In this document: in pieces, positions 27,801-38,000 of the stretch | Numbering within the stretch: position 1 is the first letter of the stretch | Layout: every line of letters begins with the position of its first letter | NCBI GenBank assembly: GCA_003640385.1 | Contig: RCAB01000067.1 | Span: 1 to 64,000 of the forward strand | DNA from: Setaria digitata | Taxonomy: Eukaryota; Nematoda; Chromadorea; Rhabditida; Setariidae | Direction: 5' to 3' | Length of the DNA: 64,000 nt | Translations under genes and position numbers: made by a program | The notes under the pieces: model-generated | What the model was told of the DNA's origin: nothing | Databases searched by the model: none | The model's input: only the letters and a program-made list of their open reading frames with translations

Positions 27801-30800
27801 GTTATACAAATTATGTTTTCATAAGTCCCAACTTTAGTTTTTTATTTATTTTTTCTAATCCCTAGAAAAAAAGACTCCATTTGAAAATTTTTGTAAATAT
27901 GATGGTTGAAATTGAATGATTCAACCACGCATAGATGATAAATAAATTCATGAAAAATAAGCTCTGTTTAACTTTAAAAAGATTTGCTTCGCTTTATAAC
28001 TTCAATAAATATGATCAATAAATGTTCAAATTTTGAATTTACTAAGCTTTAAATATCTTGGTGTTTTGATTATTATAAATTATTACAAACGACAGTGTTG
28101 CAATTTTTTGAATCTGTTAGAATTCAAAATTAAAATTAACTATTTTTTGAAGAGATGCTATACATAAGAGAGAAATATATAAATATCCTTTAGAAGATGA
28201 GGCAACTAATCACACTATAAAAATTAAGTGTAATAGTGGATATAAAATCTGGAGAAGTTTCAGATGTAATTCATTGTTTTGGTATTTTGCATTTTATGGG
28301 TTGGAAATTATCTTAAACTTTTGAAATAATTCAATAAATTTAAGTCCCACAAACATAAATTCTAAAGTTATGTGTATGAAGTGTAGAAGTGTTAACGATA
28401 ATGTGAAATATTAGGGAAATTTAACTGCTCAATTTAATTTCATCAAGCTTTGGAAGTCATTTGAAAACGAAGGAAAAACTTTTTCATATTAATCTAATAT
28501 TTGTAGCATAAAATTGATAACTTAACGCTAATTGGTCTCTTGGTTTGCATGATGTATGGGAATGAGACGATATTCTGGTCTGGAGGGGATTTTAATTTTT
28601 CTCTACAGTGAAAGAGAAAAGCATCGAGATGTTGCTTCTAAGTAGAACAAAACCCGGGAGTTTATTTCTTAAATTCCAAAATTAAGAAAAGATATTTCTT
28701 CATTTAATGCTAAAAGTTTTCGGAATATCTTTCAACTGGCCACAGTAAAGATTTCGGGAAATGAATTAGCTTTAAAGAAATTTATTCGTGAAGGTTCTTT
28801 CTTCTTCACTGCCAAAAAAAAAGCTAATAATACAAATTCGGAAAAAATGAAGATCAGTCAGTGAAAAAAGAGAGAACTCAAAAGGTAGCAGGTAGAAACT
28901 CTGAGGTGCGATGTTTCGCATATTAATAAAAAGAGGAAAAAGAAGTATATAAATTGAGAGGATAATATAACGAAATACTGTTATATTGTTTTGCTATAAT
29001 TCATCTCATTGCAGCAATTAAATCAAATTTCTGAGGGTAAAATGCCAGAAAGAAGAAAGGAAGACGGGGTGATTTCTTTAAATTTTGACAAAAAATGAAA
29101 TGTTAAATATTTTTTCTTATCAGTGACCTGAATAAAATATTGTTACTTTAGACTTCGTGTACGTGTGTATGTGCGTGTCTGTACATACGTATGTATGCGT
29201 ATCTGATTGTTGTATCTGTATTAAATTGCACATTATTATACGATTTTTATGACTTCCAGCTGTTTAATTTCAACCATATTCGTTCCCACTTTATTATCAA
29301 TTTATTATATTCCAAATGATCAAACATTTTGAATCACATTTTAACAGAATCATTTTAAATTGTCTATTTAAAATTTAAAAATGTGTAACAATAGTGGTTA
29401 ACATTACCAATGCGTTTGATCAATTGAATTTTTCTTCGCTTCTTTCTCATCCAAATTCTCAATAAATTCGATGAGCATAATAAAATTTATGCTTAATATA
29501 AGAAATTTGATTATTTCGGGGTAACAATAAAAGTATTCTCATTGACCATCTCACTGATTAATTAAATGACACATATTTCACTGACAATACTTTTTCTAAT
29601 TAATGCCAGGAATTTTACTCTTAGTAATTAAGCTACAGTAAGTATTGGAAGATGAACACACTCAAGGAACGTGTATCCTTTCAAATTTTATGAAGATTAA
29701 TAATAAATCACTACGTATTCTTAAATTATAATGATAAATTTCGCTTTCAATTACTGCACATTTTCTTTTTCCTTTTTTTCTTGTAAGTGAATTATATTGC
29801 ACCCAAAGCAATGTGATTTTTTAGCCATATATCAATTTAAAATCTAGAACTAACTTATCTTTCCCAGTTCTCTCTTCCCTTATTTGAAAAAAAATAAGAA
29901 ATCGAACATTTTTTTAATCATAGTTCTTGTGATTGTTCCCTAATTTCTTCAAATTAAGATCGTAAAATTCATACATTTCAATTTGAAGAGCTATTGAACC
30001 ATTTAGTGATCTATTATAATTTTCTTCATTGCTTTTATCTTTTTAGTGTAATGTGATTTCTAGCGACTCTTATAATCTATAAAATTGAAGCACTTTGAAT
30101 TTCAGAAACATTTTAGAAAAGTAAAGATGAAATTTTGATTGCAGCATATTTAAGCATTTTTTTTCCAATCGAAAAATATTACATTCAATGAACAGAGGTT
30201 AAAATGAAAGATATATTCTCGCTATAACTAGATTCCAAAAATAGAATTTAAGCTTTGGAAAGTATAAAATTTAATAAGCATCATTATTTTTCCAAATAAA
30301 TGATAGAATCTAAAATAAATTTTCGACAAACCCACAACTGGCCAGTTGGCCTTAAGATAAAAAAGAATTACCTAAAATAACTCGTCATGCAACAAAATTT
30401 AATATTAATTTGAAAAAAAAAAAATAAAACACTTAAAGAAACGGCAAATGTTGCCGTCAATACGCAACATCTTTACAAGGAAAGGAAATATATGAATATT
30501 TCTCGATCACAATGATCAGTAGACAATGCATCATGCTTCTCGATCACAATGATCAGTAGACAGTGCTTTTTGATGGCTTTTTCGACAGCAATTCAACATG
30601 CATCTCAATGGTTGCTTCGAGTCTAATGTTCAATTTTCTTAAGTAAACACTTAAAGATAGTATATATACCTCTGACAAACTAACATTATTTTCAGGTTTT
30701 TAATTTAGAAAGTTTTATACTCATCAATTATTAAACCAAAAAAAAAATTAATTATTAACAAATTCACTAGAGGCAAATTCAATCCTTTTTTCTTTCTCAT

Positions 30801-32768
30801 ATTTTATTTTTCACTTAGAGCTCGTATACGTGCAAGCATTCAGTTAGTTTTACTAATCAGTTCATTACAAGTTTGATTCGCATTACAATCATCAAATTTC
30901 AAAATGGAAATTAACAATTTTGTTAACTCTCACAGTGATATTTAAAATTCCCAATTGTAGCTGAGTCTTTTACCATTAAACCTTCTGCGACTATTAAAAC
31001 TGTAATAATCAGGTATGATTAACTCAACCGATATTATCACTGATGATTAAATTCATTGATTGAACTAAAGCGAAGCATTTGCTGAGTAATCATAAATTGT
31101 CTTTTTTTTATTGGTATTAACTGAGTGCTACATTTAAACTGGCAAAATATTAATCGAATCTCAAATGAATAACGTGTTGATGGATAATTTTTTCAATCAA
31201 GTTCTGAATTTTTATTTTTGCTTAAATTTTTTCTTTCAGGGAGTAGATTTTCTACATTTTCTAAAAAAAAAATTGCACAATTTTTAAATTTTCTATTTAG
31301 AGGAGTGAATAATTATTAAACACCATGGTGATGACTGCTTGCTTGATAATTATAAGCCTAAAATCAAGTAATTAATTTTCGGCATTATGTCCCAAATTAA
31401 CTTCTTCCTTTGAATTTAACGCCGTTATCAAATAAAACTCAAAACTTCCATGCTTCTAGATCGGATTTAATTACTCACGAGGAAAAGAAAGACGAATTAA
31501 CAATACAACAGAATTACATGTTTCATACAAATGACTATTACCTATAATAAGGGGAACGAAATCGAGGCTAGAAGCCTTGGGTTTCTGCTGATTCCGATCT
31601 CTCTGTGATATATCGCATAACTGTTTATAAGAATTTTTTTTAATTAATGGTACCGCAAAAGTAAATCTTACAATTTGCGATTACTACATCAGAAACCATC
31701 AACAATTCTAAATTAAACACACACTGTTTTACAATTATTAAAATTGAAATTTATGTTAGCGTTGTTTCGAATAAAATAACAAAAAGGAAAAAGACTTTTC
31801 TCCTAAAAAAGAAAAAGAAAAAAACAAACAAGCAAACAAAAGATGAAAAAAAAAAAAATGGAACGAAATTTATTTCGATGACTATTTCGCTGTTTCAAAT
31901 TGCATACGGAAAGTGGTCGATGGTCTGTTTCTGGACGAAATTTAGATTAATTTATTAATTAAGAACATCAGCAAAAAGAAAAATAATGGCAATTTAGCAA
32001 CCTGCGAGGATCTTTTTTCAAATGATTTGACTGACAATAGCAAGAGGTTCCCTTTTTGATTAATTCCTAGAAAATTTGAAATGGAAGAATTAAAAGAAAT
32101 TTGCTGTCTGCTGACTTAATCTTTCGATTTTAGTATATTGTTATTTCAATCATTTTAACTGGACGCGGAAATTATACAAGCTTACTAAGATGCTGAAAGT
32201 ACCTTATACGAATTCTTAGTCTTTTGTCCCTCACACAATTTCTGGTTTTTTTTTTCTCAATTATTTGCTGTTTATTTTCATTATTATCGCATCAAAAATA
32301 ATCCATACGGAAGCTTAAAATTTTCTAATCAACGAGATAATTAGACAAATAATATGAGGCAATTCTGGAATTAGCATTCAAAAAATCAAGGTGTTTAAAA
32401 ATAAAGTATGAATTCATGCAGTGTGAAGACAGATTTGATGTGATCAATTTTTCCACTTCATATATTTCAAATTTATTGATATAAGGGCCTGATGATGGGT
32501 AAAGTTCCTTCATTTTTTTAATGGAATTTAATCGTGATGAGTTAGTGCTGAAAAATAATCTGAAAATTAAAGAAAAAATTGAATCCAAATGTCACTTTCA
32601 GTTTCTCAGCACATCACAATTAATAACATTCTACTAAATACACAAAATTATTTATTTGCTCATTTTATAATGAACTGCAGTTACTTTCAGTTTATTCTCA
32701 CTTTATTAGCACTTTTTATCATTAATATATTGCTAATCAAATTACTAACCCGGAACTGAAATTATCAT
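854..32768 (-). CDS. Large multi-exon gene, Ser/Thr/Glu-rich unrecognised protein (3' end missing)
   Basis: I do not recognise this protein. The exons, read on the minus strand, are 32768-32750, 20324-20194, 19751-19686, 18752-18702, 18522-18287, 16324-16178, 15508-15329, 13440-13290, 5352-5173, 3723-3559, 2663-2592, 2204-2112, 1831-1454, 1127-1044 and 949-854. All junctions have GT-AG signals, and reading phase is kept from end to end, giving 683 codons with no stop. The translated protein is rich in Ser, Thr, Glu, Arg and Pro, with many short Trp-containing patches (KQWTDES, NKWTPK, HEWMEERK) and a Thr run (TITTETTITTTTEIKK). It shows no membrane segment and no catalytic motif that I can name. 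This composition suits a disordered cytoskeletal or junctional scaffold, but that is only a guess from composition. The first coding exon is MIISVPG; the next exon also offers an ATG at 20316 behind its own acceptor. The gene continues past base 1. Confidence 0.7.
3496..3595. repeat. 34-bp tandem repeat spanning a splice donor of gene 1
   Basis: About 2.9 diverged copies of a 33-34 bp unit start near 3496, 3530 and 3563. The shared core reads CCAG, then TGCTGCAT or CGCTGTAT, then an AAGC block, then a TGTAT or CGTAT block. The rightmost copy is coding (end of exon 3723-3559). The middle copy carries the donor GTAAGC in minus-strand sense, and the leftmost copy carries a related GTAGGC. The repeat has therefore duplicated an exon end together with its donor. 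Confidence 0.75.
7697..7849 (-). CDS. Probable alternative first exon of gene 1
   Basis: A 153-nt frame of exactly 51 codons begins with ATG at 7849 and ends at a donor (GCG then GTGAAT) in phase 0. The next exon of the large gene (5352-5173) also starts in phase 0, so splicing gives a longer open protein. The peptide begins MCLCLSKTANRIGNAVQG and ends with the basic stretch KPKKRRRSKIA. Its codon make-up and GC content stand out from the surrounding AT-rich intron. Cys 2 and Cys 4 next to the start would suit lipid attachment at a membrane, and the basic stretch could be a nuclear signal or a lipid-binding patch; both are inference. It does not fit as an internal exon, because its acceptor-like AGs give other phases. 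It would provide a shorter isoform from an internal promoter. Confidence 0.5.
9430..9550. repeat. Degenerate ATC/ATT/ACT triplet-rich stretch
   Basis: About 120 bases built mainly of TAT, CAT, ATC, ACT and GTT triplets, including TTATCA and ACTACTATT motifs several times over. It lies in an intron of gene 1 and looks like a decayed microsatellite. Confidence 0.55.
11038..11255. repeat. Diverged tandem repeat, units with GAAATAATGGAATTGAA
   Basis: The 17-mer GAAATAATGGAATTGAA occurs at about 11040 and again at about 11121, with a looser copy (GAAATAACGGAATTGAA) near 11203. Between them AATAACTGTA recurs three times. The spacing is about 80 bases. This is an old minisatellite inside an intron. 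A related stretch is present at 26380-26450. Confidence 0.65.
18152..18177. repeat. Poly-T run of 26
   Basis: An uninterrupted T run inside the intron between exons 18522-18287 and 16324-16178 of gene 1. Similar runs occur at 20630-20653 (A), 21161-21179 (T), about 21494-21512 (T) and 62017-62040 (T). They are typical of these introns, and their exact length should not be trusted in an assembly. Confidence 0.9.
20314..20326 (-). other. Acceptor just before an internal ATG of gene 1
   Basis: In minus-strand sense, GAATTCAG is followed by GTCGAACG and then ATG at 20316. A splice acceptor this close to a good start codon can serve either as the acceptor of the 12.4 kb intron (the phase matches the exon ending at 32750) or as a trans-splice site for a transcript starting at MPHHPESL. 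Confidence 0.45.
26380..26450. repeat. Dispersed relative of the 11 kb tandem repeat
   Basis: GTGAAGTGGATTAGAAATGA, GATTGAAATCAAAATAACTG and CAATCAAATTGAA resemble the repeat units near 11120-11200 (GAATTGAAATCAAATGACAA, GAAGTGGTGAAATAACTGTA). This suggests a small dispersed repeat family in this locus. Confidence 0.4.
27234..27267. repeat. Perfect 34-bp palindrome
   Basis: AATGAAATAAAATATAT is followed directly by its exact reverse complement, giving a loop-less perfect inverted repeat centred at 27250.5. It lies inside the first intron of gene 1, just after a short stretch of higher GC and CpG content (27190-27222). Confidence 0.9.
29156..29212. repeat. Alternating purine-pyrimidine stretch
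   Basis: GTGTACGTGTGTATGTGCGTG and TACATACGTATGTATGCGTA alternate R and Y almost without break for about 50 bases. Such sequence can adopt Z-form DNA under torsion. It is intronic in gene 1. Confidence 0.6.
30500..30566. repeat. Direct repeat (37-bp period) carrying a GATCA...TGATC palindrome
   Basis: TTCTCGATCACAATGATCAG plus the following TAGACA occurs at 30500 and again at 30537, almost unchanged. Each copy contains GATCA-CAA-TGATC, a perfect inverted repeat with a 3-base loop. The two copies sit about three and a half helical turns apart inside the first intron of gene 1. Repeated palindromes of this size can be protein-binding sites, but no factor can be named from sequence. Confidence 0.7.
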
Positions 32769-35011
32769 TGGAATAGCATATGAAAGGACACCTTTCGTTC
32801 TCGGTACTGATGAACAATTTTCAGTTGGTTCAAGTGTTGAGTATTGAGTGGTTATAGAATGCAACAGGAAAGAAATAGATTCAGATTCCAGGTACACTCC
32901 AAAGAAGAATCAGATTCCGGATGTGTTTCAGGAGACGGAATTTGGCACTAAATAGAGTGACAATGTGGAAAATGATGAGTGGAAGAGGCAGATGAGCAGG
33001 GAAATATGATGTGATATGATGACTTTCCGGTGGGTGCTGTAGGACAAGGCCCGTTACGATAGGCCCGGAACGAGTCTATCGCATATCATCGGCTGAATAA
33101 CCAACAGATTAAACGAACATTTCTAGGGGCATATATATGCACACACACACACCCGTACAAATCAAATCCGTACAGAACGTGCACCACCCGTACACAACGT
33201 ACACAACCGTACACATCCATGCACTCACATTTTCTGTAAAATCTAATCCAAACTGATCAGAACTGACAGTTCTCATATGTTTGTTTGTTTTTAGGAGATA
33301 TATTTGAATGAATTAAATTTTCAAATTCCATTTAAAAAAAGAAAAGAAGGAAAAGACGAGACTTTATTATAAATGCCAATATCGAAAAGCAGTAACTGAA
33401 AAGAGAAAATGATACGTGATTAATTGTAATTAATTAGTACGATTGAACTCGCATGCCAAATTGGACATAATTAAAGTAATCAAATTTAGCCATTATGTTT
33501 TATGAAGTTGCTTGTTCTTATGCAAGATAAAAAAATGGTTCATTTCAAGAAAGTAACATATCGCATTTGTAAGGAATACTTTGAGGAATAAAACAACAAG
33601 ACATTTGGAAAAAACTTCCTCTCAGTTCTAAATAACTTTTTTTTTTGAATTAAAGAAAGTTAAAAATGGAATAATGAATAGTTAAAAATAAATAAAACGA
33701 ATTTCTTGTAGAAGTATTTCATCTTTTTTGGTAAATCCGTTCTATTCCAACAAATCCTTGCTTGAATGAAATACAAATTTTGTTCGTAAATAGAAACAGA
33801 ACGGATGTTTGTATTTCTTTTTCCCAATTTCAAATTATTTAAATTCCTCTTCAAACTTCCTCTATTCATTTTCACTAACAACATCGATAAGATATTTTTC
33901 GCTTCGGTTCCTTTTTCTTTGATTTATTTGGAATAATCTTATTCACACACACATTTATCATCATAATCCATTTCTCTTCAAGCTACAAAAATTTTATAAC
34001 ATTTCGCATTGTAAAATTAGTAGTAATAACCATACAGTTGCTGTACTTTTCAGTTGAAATGAAATTAAAAAAAAAAAAGAAAGGAAATGAAAATTCCGTC
34101 TATTGGTTCATTGAATTTCGCACGAAATTTTACGTTGAATTCAGTGAAATTTGAAATTAGCAGATGGAAGTTTTGGGTTAGTTAACTTTTCGGATTTATC
34201 ACTGTTACACGGACTTGGTATTAATATCATAGGATTACTGAAAGATGCAAAGCTTCTTTATCATTCTTACACCTAATAATCTAAATTATCTAATTTCCGA
34301 TTATTTATGAAATAAGTCTAACTCTTGGAGCAACTTGACATCTCAAACTCTACCATATGATGTTCGGGGGCTTGGGAAGTAAGACTACTATTCGTGGACT
34401 TTTAAAGAGTTTATGTATTAACCTTTAACCTTTACTATGTGTGATAATGTTTCAGTAATATCTACGACACGCCATTAATTTTCAATTTAGATTCAATAAT
34501 TTCATTTTGGGACTAAAAATCACCATCTTATTTTTACTCCAACAAAAATTATATAAAATCAAATTAAGGAAACTTCCATGTGTAACTATTGAGGTGAAGA
34601 AATAACATGTTTACTGGAGAGCATGCTATAGATTGCTAAAATTCAGGAAATAGTGTTATTACTTACGGTAGTCATTGAGAGCGTTGGCAAAAAGATACGT
34701 TTTACAGCAGTAAATAGTGTGTGTGGGAAGACGAAAAAATTGTGCAGATGAGAGAGACGACTAGGATTGATAGGAATATATGAAATGCATTTTGCAATAG
34801 CGTAAATACGAAATGATAGTGAAAAATACAAATTTAGTGCATGTTTATCAGAGATTATGAGCATGTGTAGTTCCAATCATTTTTTTGCGGGCGGGAAAAC
34901 GGAATGGATTGCGCTAATCGGAAATTATCAGGATACCATGTTATGCTCCGGTTCTGTACAATCTAATTTTCGTTTATGTATTCTGGATCAGATGTGTCAT
35001 GTTTTCCTTCA
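32769..35011. promoter_or_regulatory. Divergent intergenic region between gene 1 and gene 2
   Basis: This 2.2 kb spacer separates the start of the minus-strand gene (32768) from the plus-strand zinc-binding gene (35016). The part from about 32830 to 33240 is clearly richer in GC and CpG than its surroundings and is a candidate promoter or 5' untranslated exon of gene 1; the frame entering the MIISVPG exon stays open upstream to a stop near 32905. A CCGTACA-type repeat lies at 33148-33222. The region from 33.3 to 35.0 kb is AT-rich with no supported gene. Confidence 0.5.
33148..33222. repeat. Degenerate tandem CCGTACA repeat
   Basis: The motif GTACA, often preceded by CC and followed by an AC or TC pair, recurs at least five times in about 75 bases (CCCGTACAAATC, CCGTACAGAACGTG, CCCGTACACAACGTACACAACCGTACACATCC). 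A short AC microsatellite (CACACACACACAC) precedes it. It sits upstream of gene 1 in the GC-richer segment. Confidence 0.7.
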
Positions 35012-35012
35012 G
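35003..35012 (+). other. Trans-splice-like acceptor before gene 2
   Basis: TTTTCCTTCAG ends at 35012, three bases before the ATG at 35016. No in-phase upstream coding exon is evident, so this is more easily read as a spliced-leader acceptor than as an ordinary intron end. Confidence 0.45.
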
Positions 35013-35015
35013 AAA

Positions 35016-38000
35016 ATGGACCATGCCAGTCAACTGGAATCATTGCAACGGTCATCAGCGTGGAAAAGGAAGTCACGCGAGGACCAGGAATGGGAAGGCG
35101 AAGATTTCGGACCGGTTACGTGGCACGAGTTGTCAAACATGCGTCGTAATTCCGTCATCTTATTCAATAGTGAACTTTATCCAACCAAAATATCGGAGTG
35201 GTCATTACGGGCAGAGCCAGGACGAGAAAATAAGTATTATATATGTGTATTATGCAGAAGATTTCAGGTAAATCTTCGATTTTCATTATAAATCAGTTTT
35301 TGTAATTCGAGTTCTTAAATGTGCGTTTACGAACATTTCTGTAGTAATTATTAATTTTTTGCTTCGCAGATTAATTGTCTCTTTCAGTAGGATAATTTTC
35401 CTTTTTTTGCTTGTTCAGTTATTTTTCTATTTAGTTCATTATCTTTCGAAGACTCATGTGTCGGGTCATATTATGTATGTGGCTTTAATACATTTATATA
35501 CATCATTTATTCTCTCTAGTCACTTTTGTTTTCTTTTTCTTATTGCAAATTTTATGATCTCCAAATGCTATCTATTCTAAAAACATTTGTTTTTATTAGC
35601 TTTAATATCGGTTTAAATCATGAGTTTTACTGGCGCTTAATTTAACTAAAGGCAAATTCTATTCTCATATCGTAGTATTTTTAGGAACTGTTTTGATTAT
35701 ATCAGTTCTCCGTCTTCTTTTAGGATCGCGGTAAACGCTTGGTACCACCGATAAAATTTGGTCCACCAGCGCGCATTTTAGTTCGCAATGGACGTTTTTT
35801 GACGCATCCGGATTACCCTCGTACACCTCATATATGTGGTTTCGCTGATAATCCCATGTCCGATCGTGCATTTGTTCTCGCACGACGCGCTATGATTCGT
35901 GCGCGTACGGAAATTAGCGAAGATGGCATGACACCACGAGAAAAAATCGATCAAGTTCTGATTAGCTTCAGAGAGGATGAAAAATATTCAAATTTAAGGT
36001 ATCATCTGAACTTATAGGTAGTGAGAAGTTATCATATTGCATTAACATTTTTAAAAGAATTTGTTTGATATAGTTTGCGAAAAGGCATATTCCAGTTTGT
36101 GTTTTTTGGGGACTATTTCATGTTGCATCAAGTTTTCCTTATACTGTAGCAAAATATAAGAACAAGAAAGTAAGCATTAGGAAGTAGTCGGACTAAATTA
36201 GAATATAGAAAGTAATTCATAATGAACTATTTGATATATGGTGTAATTGTTCGAACCAGCTACGTTTAGTGCTGAAGAAATAGAACAGATGGAGGATATG
36301 GTGTTGGGACGTGTACATGGGCGCATATGGTCCGAGTCAAGCTCTGTACGATCACTCTATATTAATCGTCGTAAACTAATAACTGCTAATGATAATGACA
36401 AACCACGTAAAGTTTACGAATGTCCAGTTATGAACTGTGGCTTTTTGACATTTGCACCCGGCATGATCGATATTCATGTTAGCGAAAAACATCGGGTTGA
36501 GGATAATTCGAGTCCTATCGATTCGGTAAATTTTGAGGTAGATAATCCTATTTATAACTTTATGGTTGAAGTAGTGTAACAATCCCTTGTTCTTCATTTG
36601 TTCCCATTATTTTCAAAAAATCCAATGTTTTTGTGCTACGTTTTGAAGAATTGTTTACTATTAATTAAGCTACATATCCAAGGTATCAAAGATGACTAAA
36701 TACTGAGGTGTAAAATCAACTAAATTTTGTGTAGGAGAGTGGAGGTCTGGGTAAACTGAAAAGCATTTTTCTTGTTTAAGATATTGTTTAAAGCAGTTAT
36801 TAGGTAAATTAAATAGTGTCTGAGGATCCCATGAATTCATTTTAATATATTTGAAAAGTTTGTTTCCTCGTTTGTTGCTGAAGTTTATTTCCCTTCTTGT
36901 TCGCAGAGATTTTCTTTTTTTTTTTGATGGCTGCTATCAATGCTTCATTTTGGAGAACAGTTACCTTGTGAAGCAGTATTTATTTAAGCTAGTCGAACTA
37001 GTTGAAAATATTAGAGTTTTCTGTCATTACTGTTTTTTTCTCACATCCTTTCATATTATCGGAAATTTAAGGAATACTTCATTGCTGCAGAAGGAAGGGA
37101 TGGACTAGCCGTATCGAATTTCTCTAGTGATATTCCAATAGATAACGCCTCGGTTTATTCTACCACACAGGTACATCTTTACCAAAAATTGTAATAAAAC
37201 ATAAGTTTAAGTAAAATTTTTATGGTTGATGAATAAAAAAAAGGTATCATGAGTATTTTGGAAATTACTGTGCTTCATTTCAGTTTAAAATTTTTCCTTA
37301 CTAATGCATACACTGACCTTGTGATTGCTTCAGTAATCTTCCACAAAGAAAGTTAATTAAGTTAACTTACTTCAGTCGTATTACGTATAGCTATGTTTTT
37401 AAACTTAATGGTTTTGCAATGAATACCATTTCCTATATTGTATTTGATTGGTTTACATTTTCCTCGACTTAGTTGTTGTTTTTGATCCTTGTCTTTCGAA
37501 GTAAGTGTTATTTCACATTCAGACAGATCTAAAACTGAATACACTTTGTGATCCTGAGGGAGATTTCGGTCCGGTTATGTATGAAGCGCTTTCTTGCCAA
37601 CGACGTAAATCAATCATATTATTCGAAAGTAGACGTTTTCCGAATAAAATTTCTGAATGGGCCTTGAAGATGCCAACAAATGATACAACAATGTATTACA
37701 CATGCGTACTTTGTCGGAAACTTAAAGATAAAGGTAAACGGCAAGAACCACCCATTCAATATCCTCCTCCTGCTCGGATTGTTGTTCGTAATGGGCGTTT
37801 CATGGTGCATCCAGATTATCCAAAGACACCACATATCTGCGATTTTGCGAATAACCCATTATCAGATCGGCAATCTGTTTTATCAAGACGGTAAGAAACA
37901 GGAATTCTCTTTTTTTTTGACATGTATCGCACTTAAAATCAATTGCCAATCAATTATTTATTGTTCATTATTAACTCATAATTTCAAATATAAGGATTGA

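Larger units (their letters stand above)
20325..32749 (-). other. 12.4 kb first intron of gene 1
   Basis: No exon could be supported between the first coding exon and the exon at 20324. The open frames here are short and AT-driven. Structured elements inside it are listed separately: a 34-bp perfect palindrome at 27234, an alternating purine-pyrimidine stretch near 29156, and a direct repeat containing a small palindrome at 30500. Its length and position would suit regulatory sequence, but nothing in it identifies a factor site. Confidence 0.5.

Noticed and set aside
34857..35012. N-terminal extension of gene 2 to an ATG at 34857
   Set aside because: The extension ends in a strong acceptor (TTTTCCTTCAG) right before a second ATG. 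The extra 52 residues look like translated spacer and have no counterpart in the second copy of the unit.
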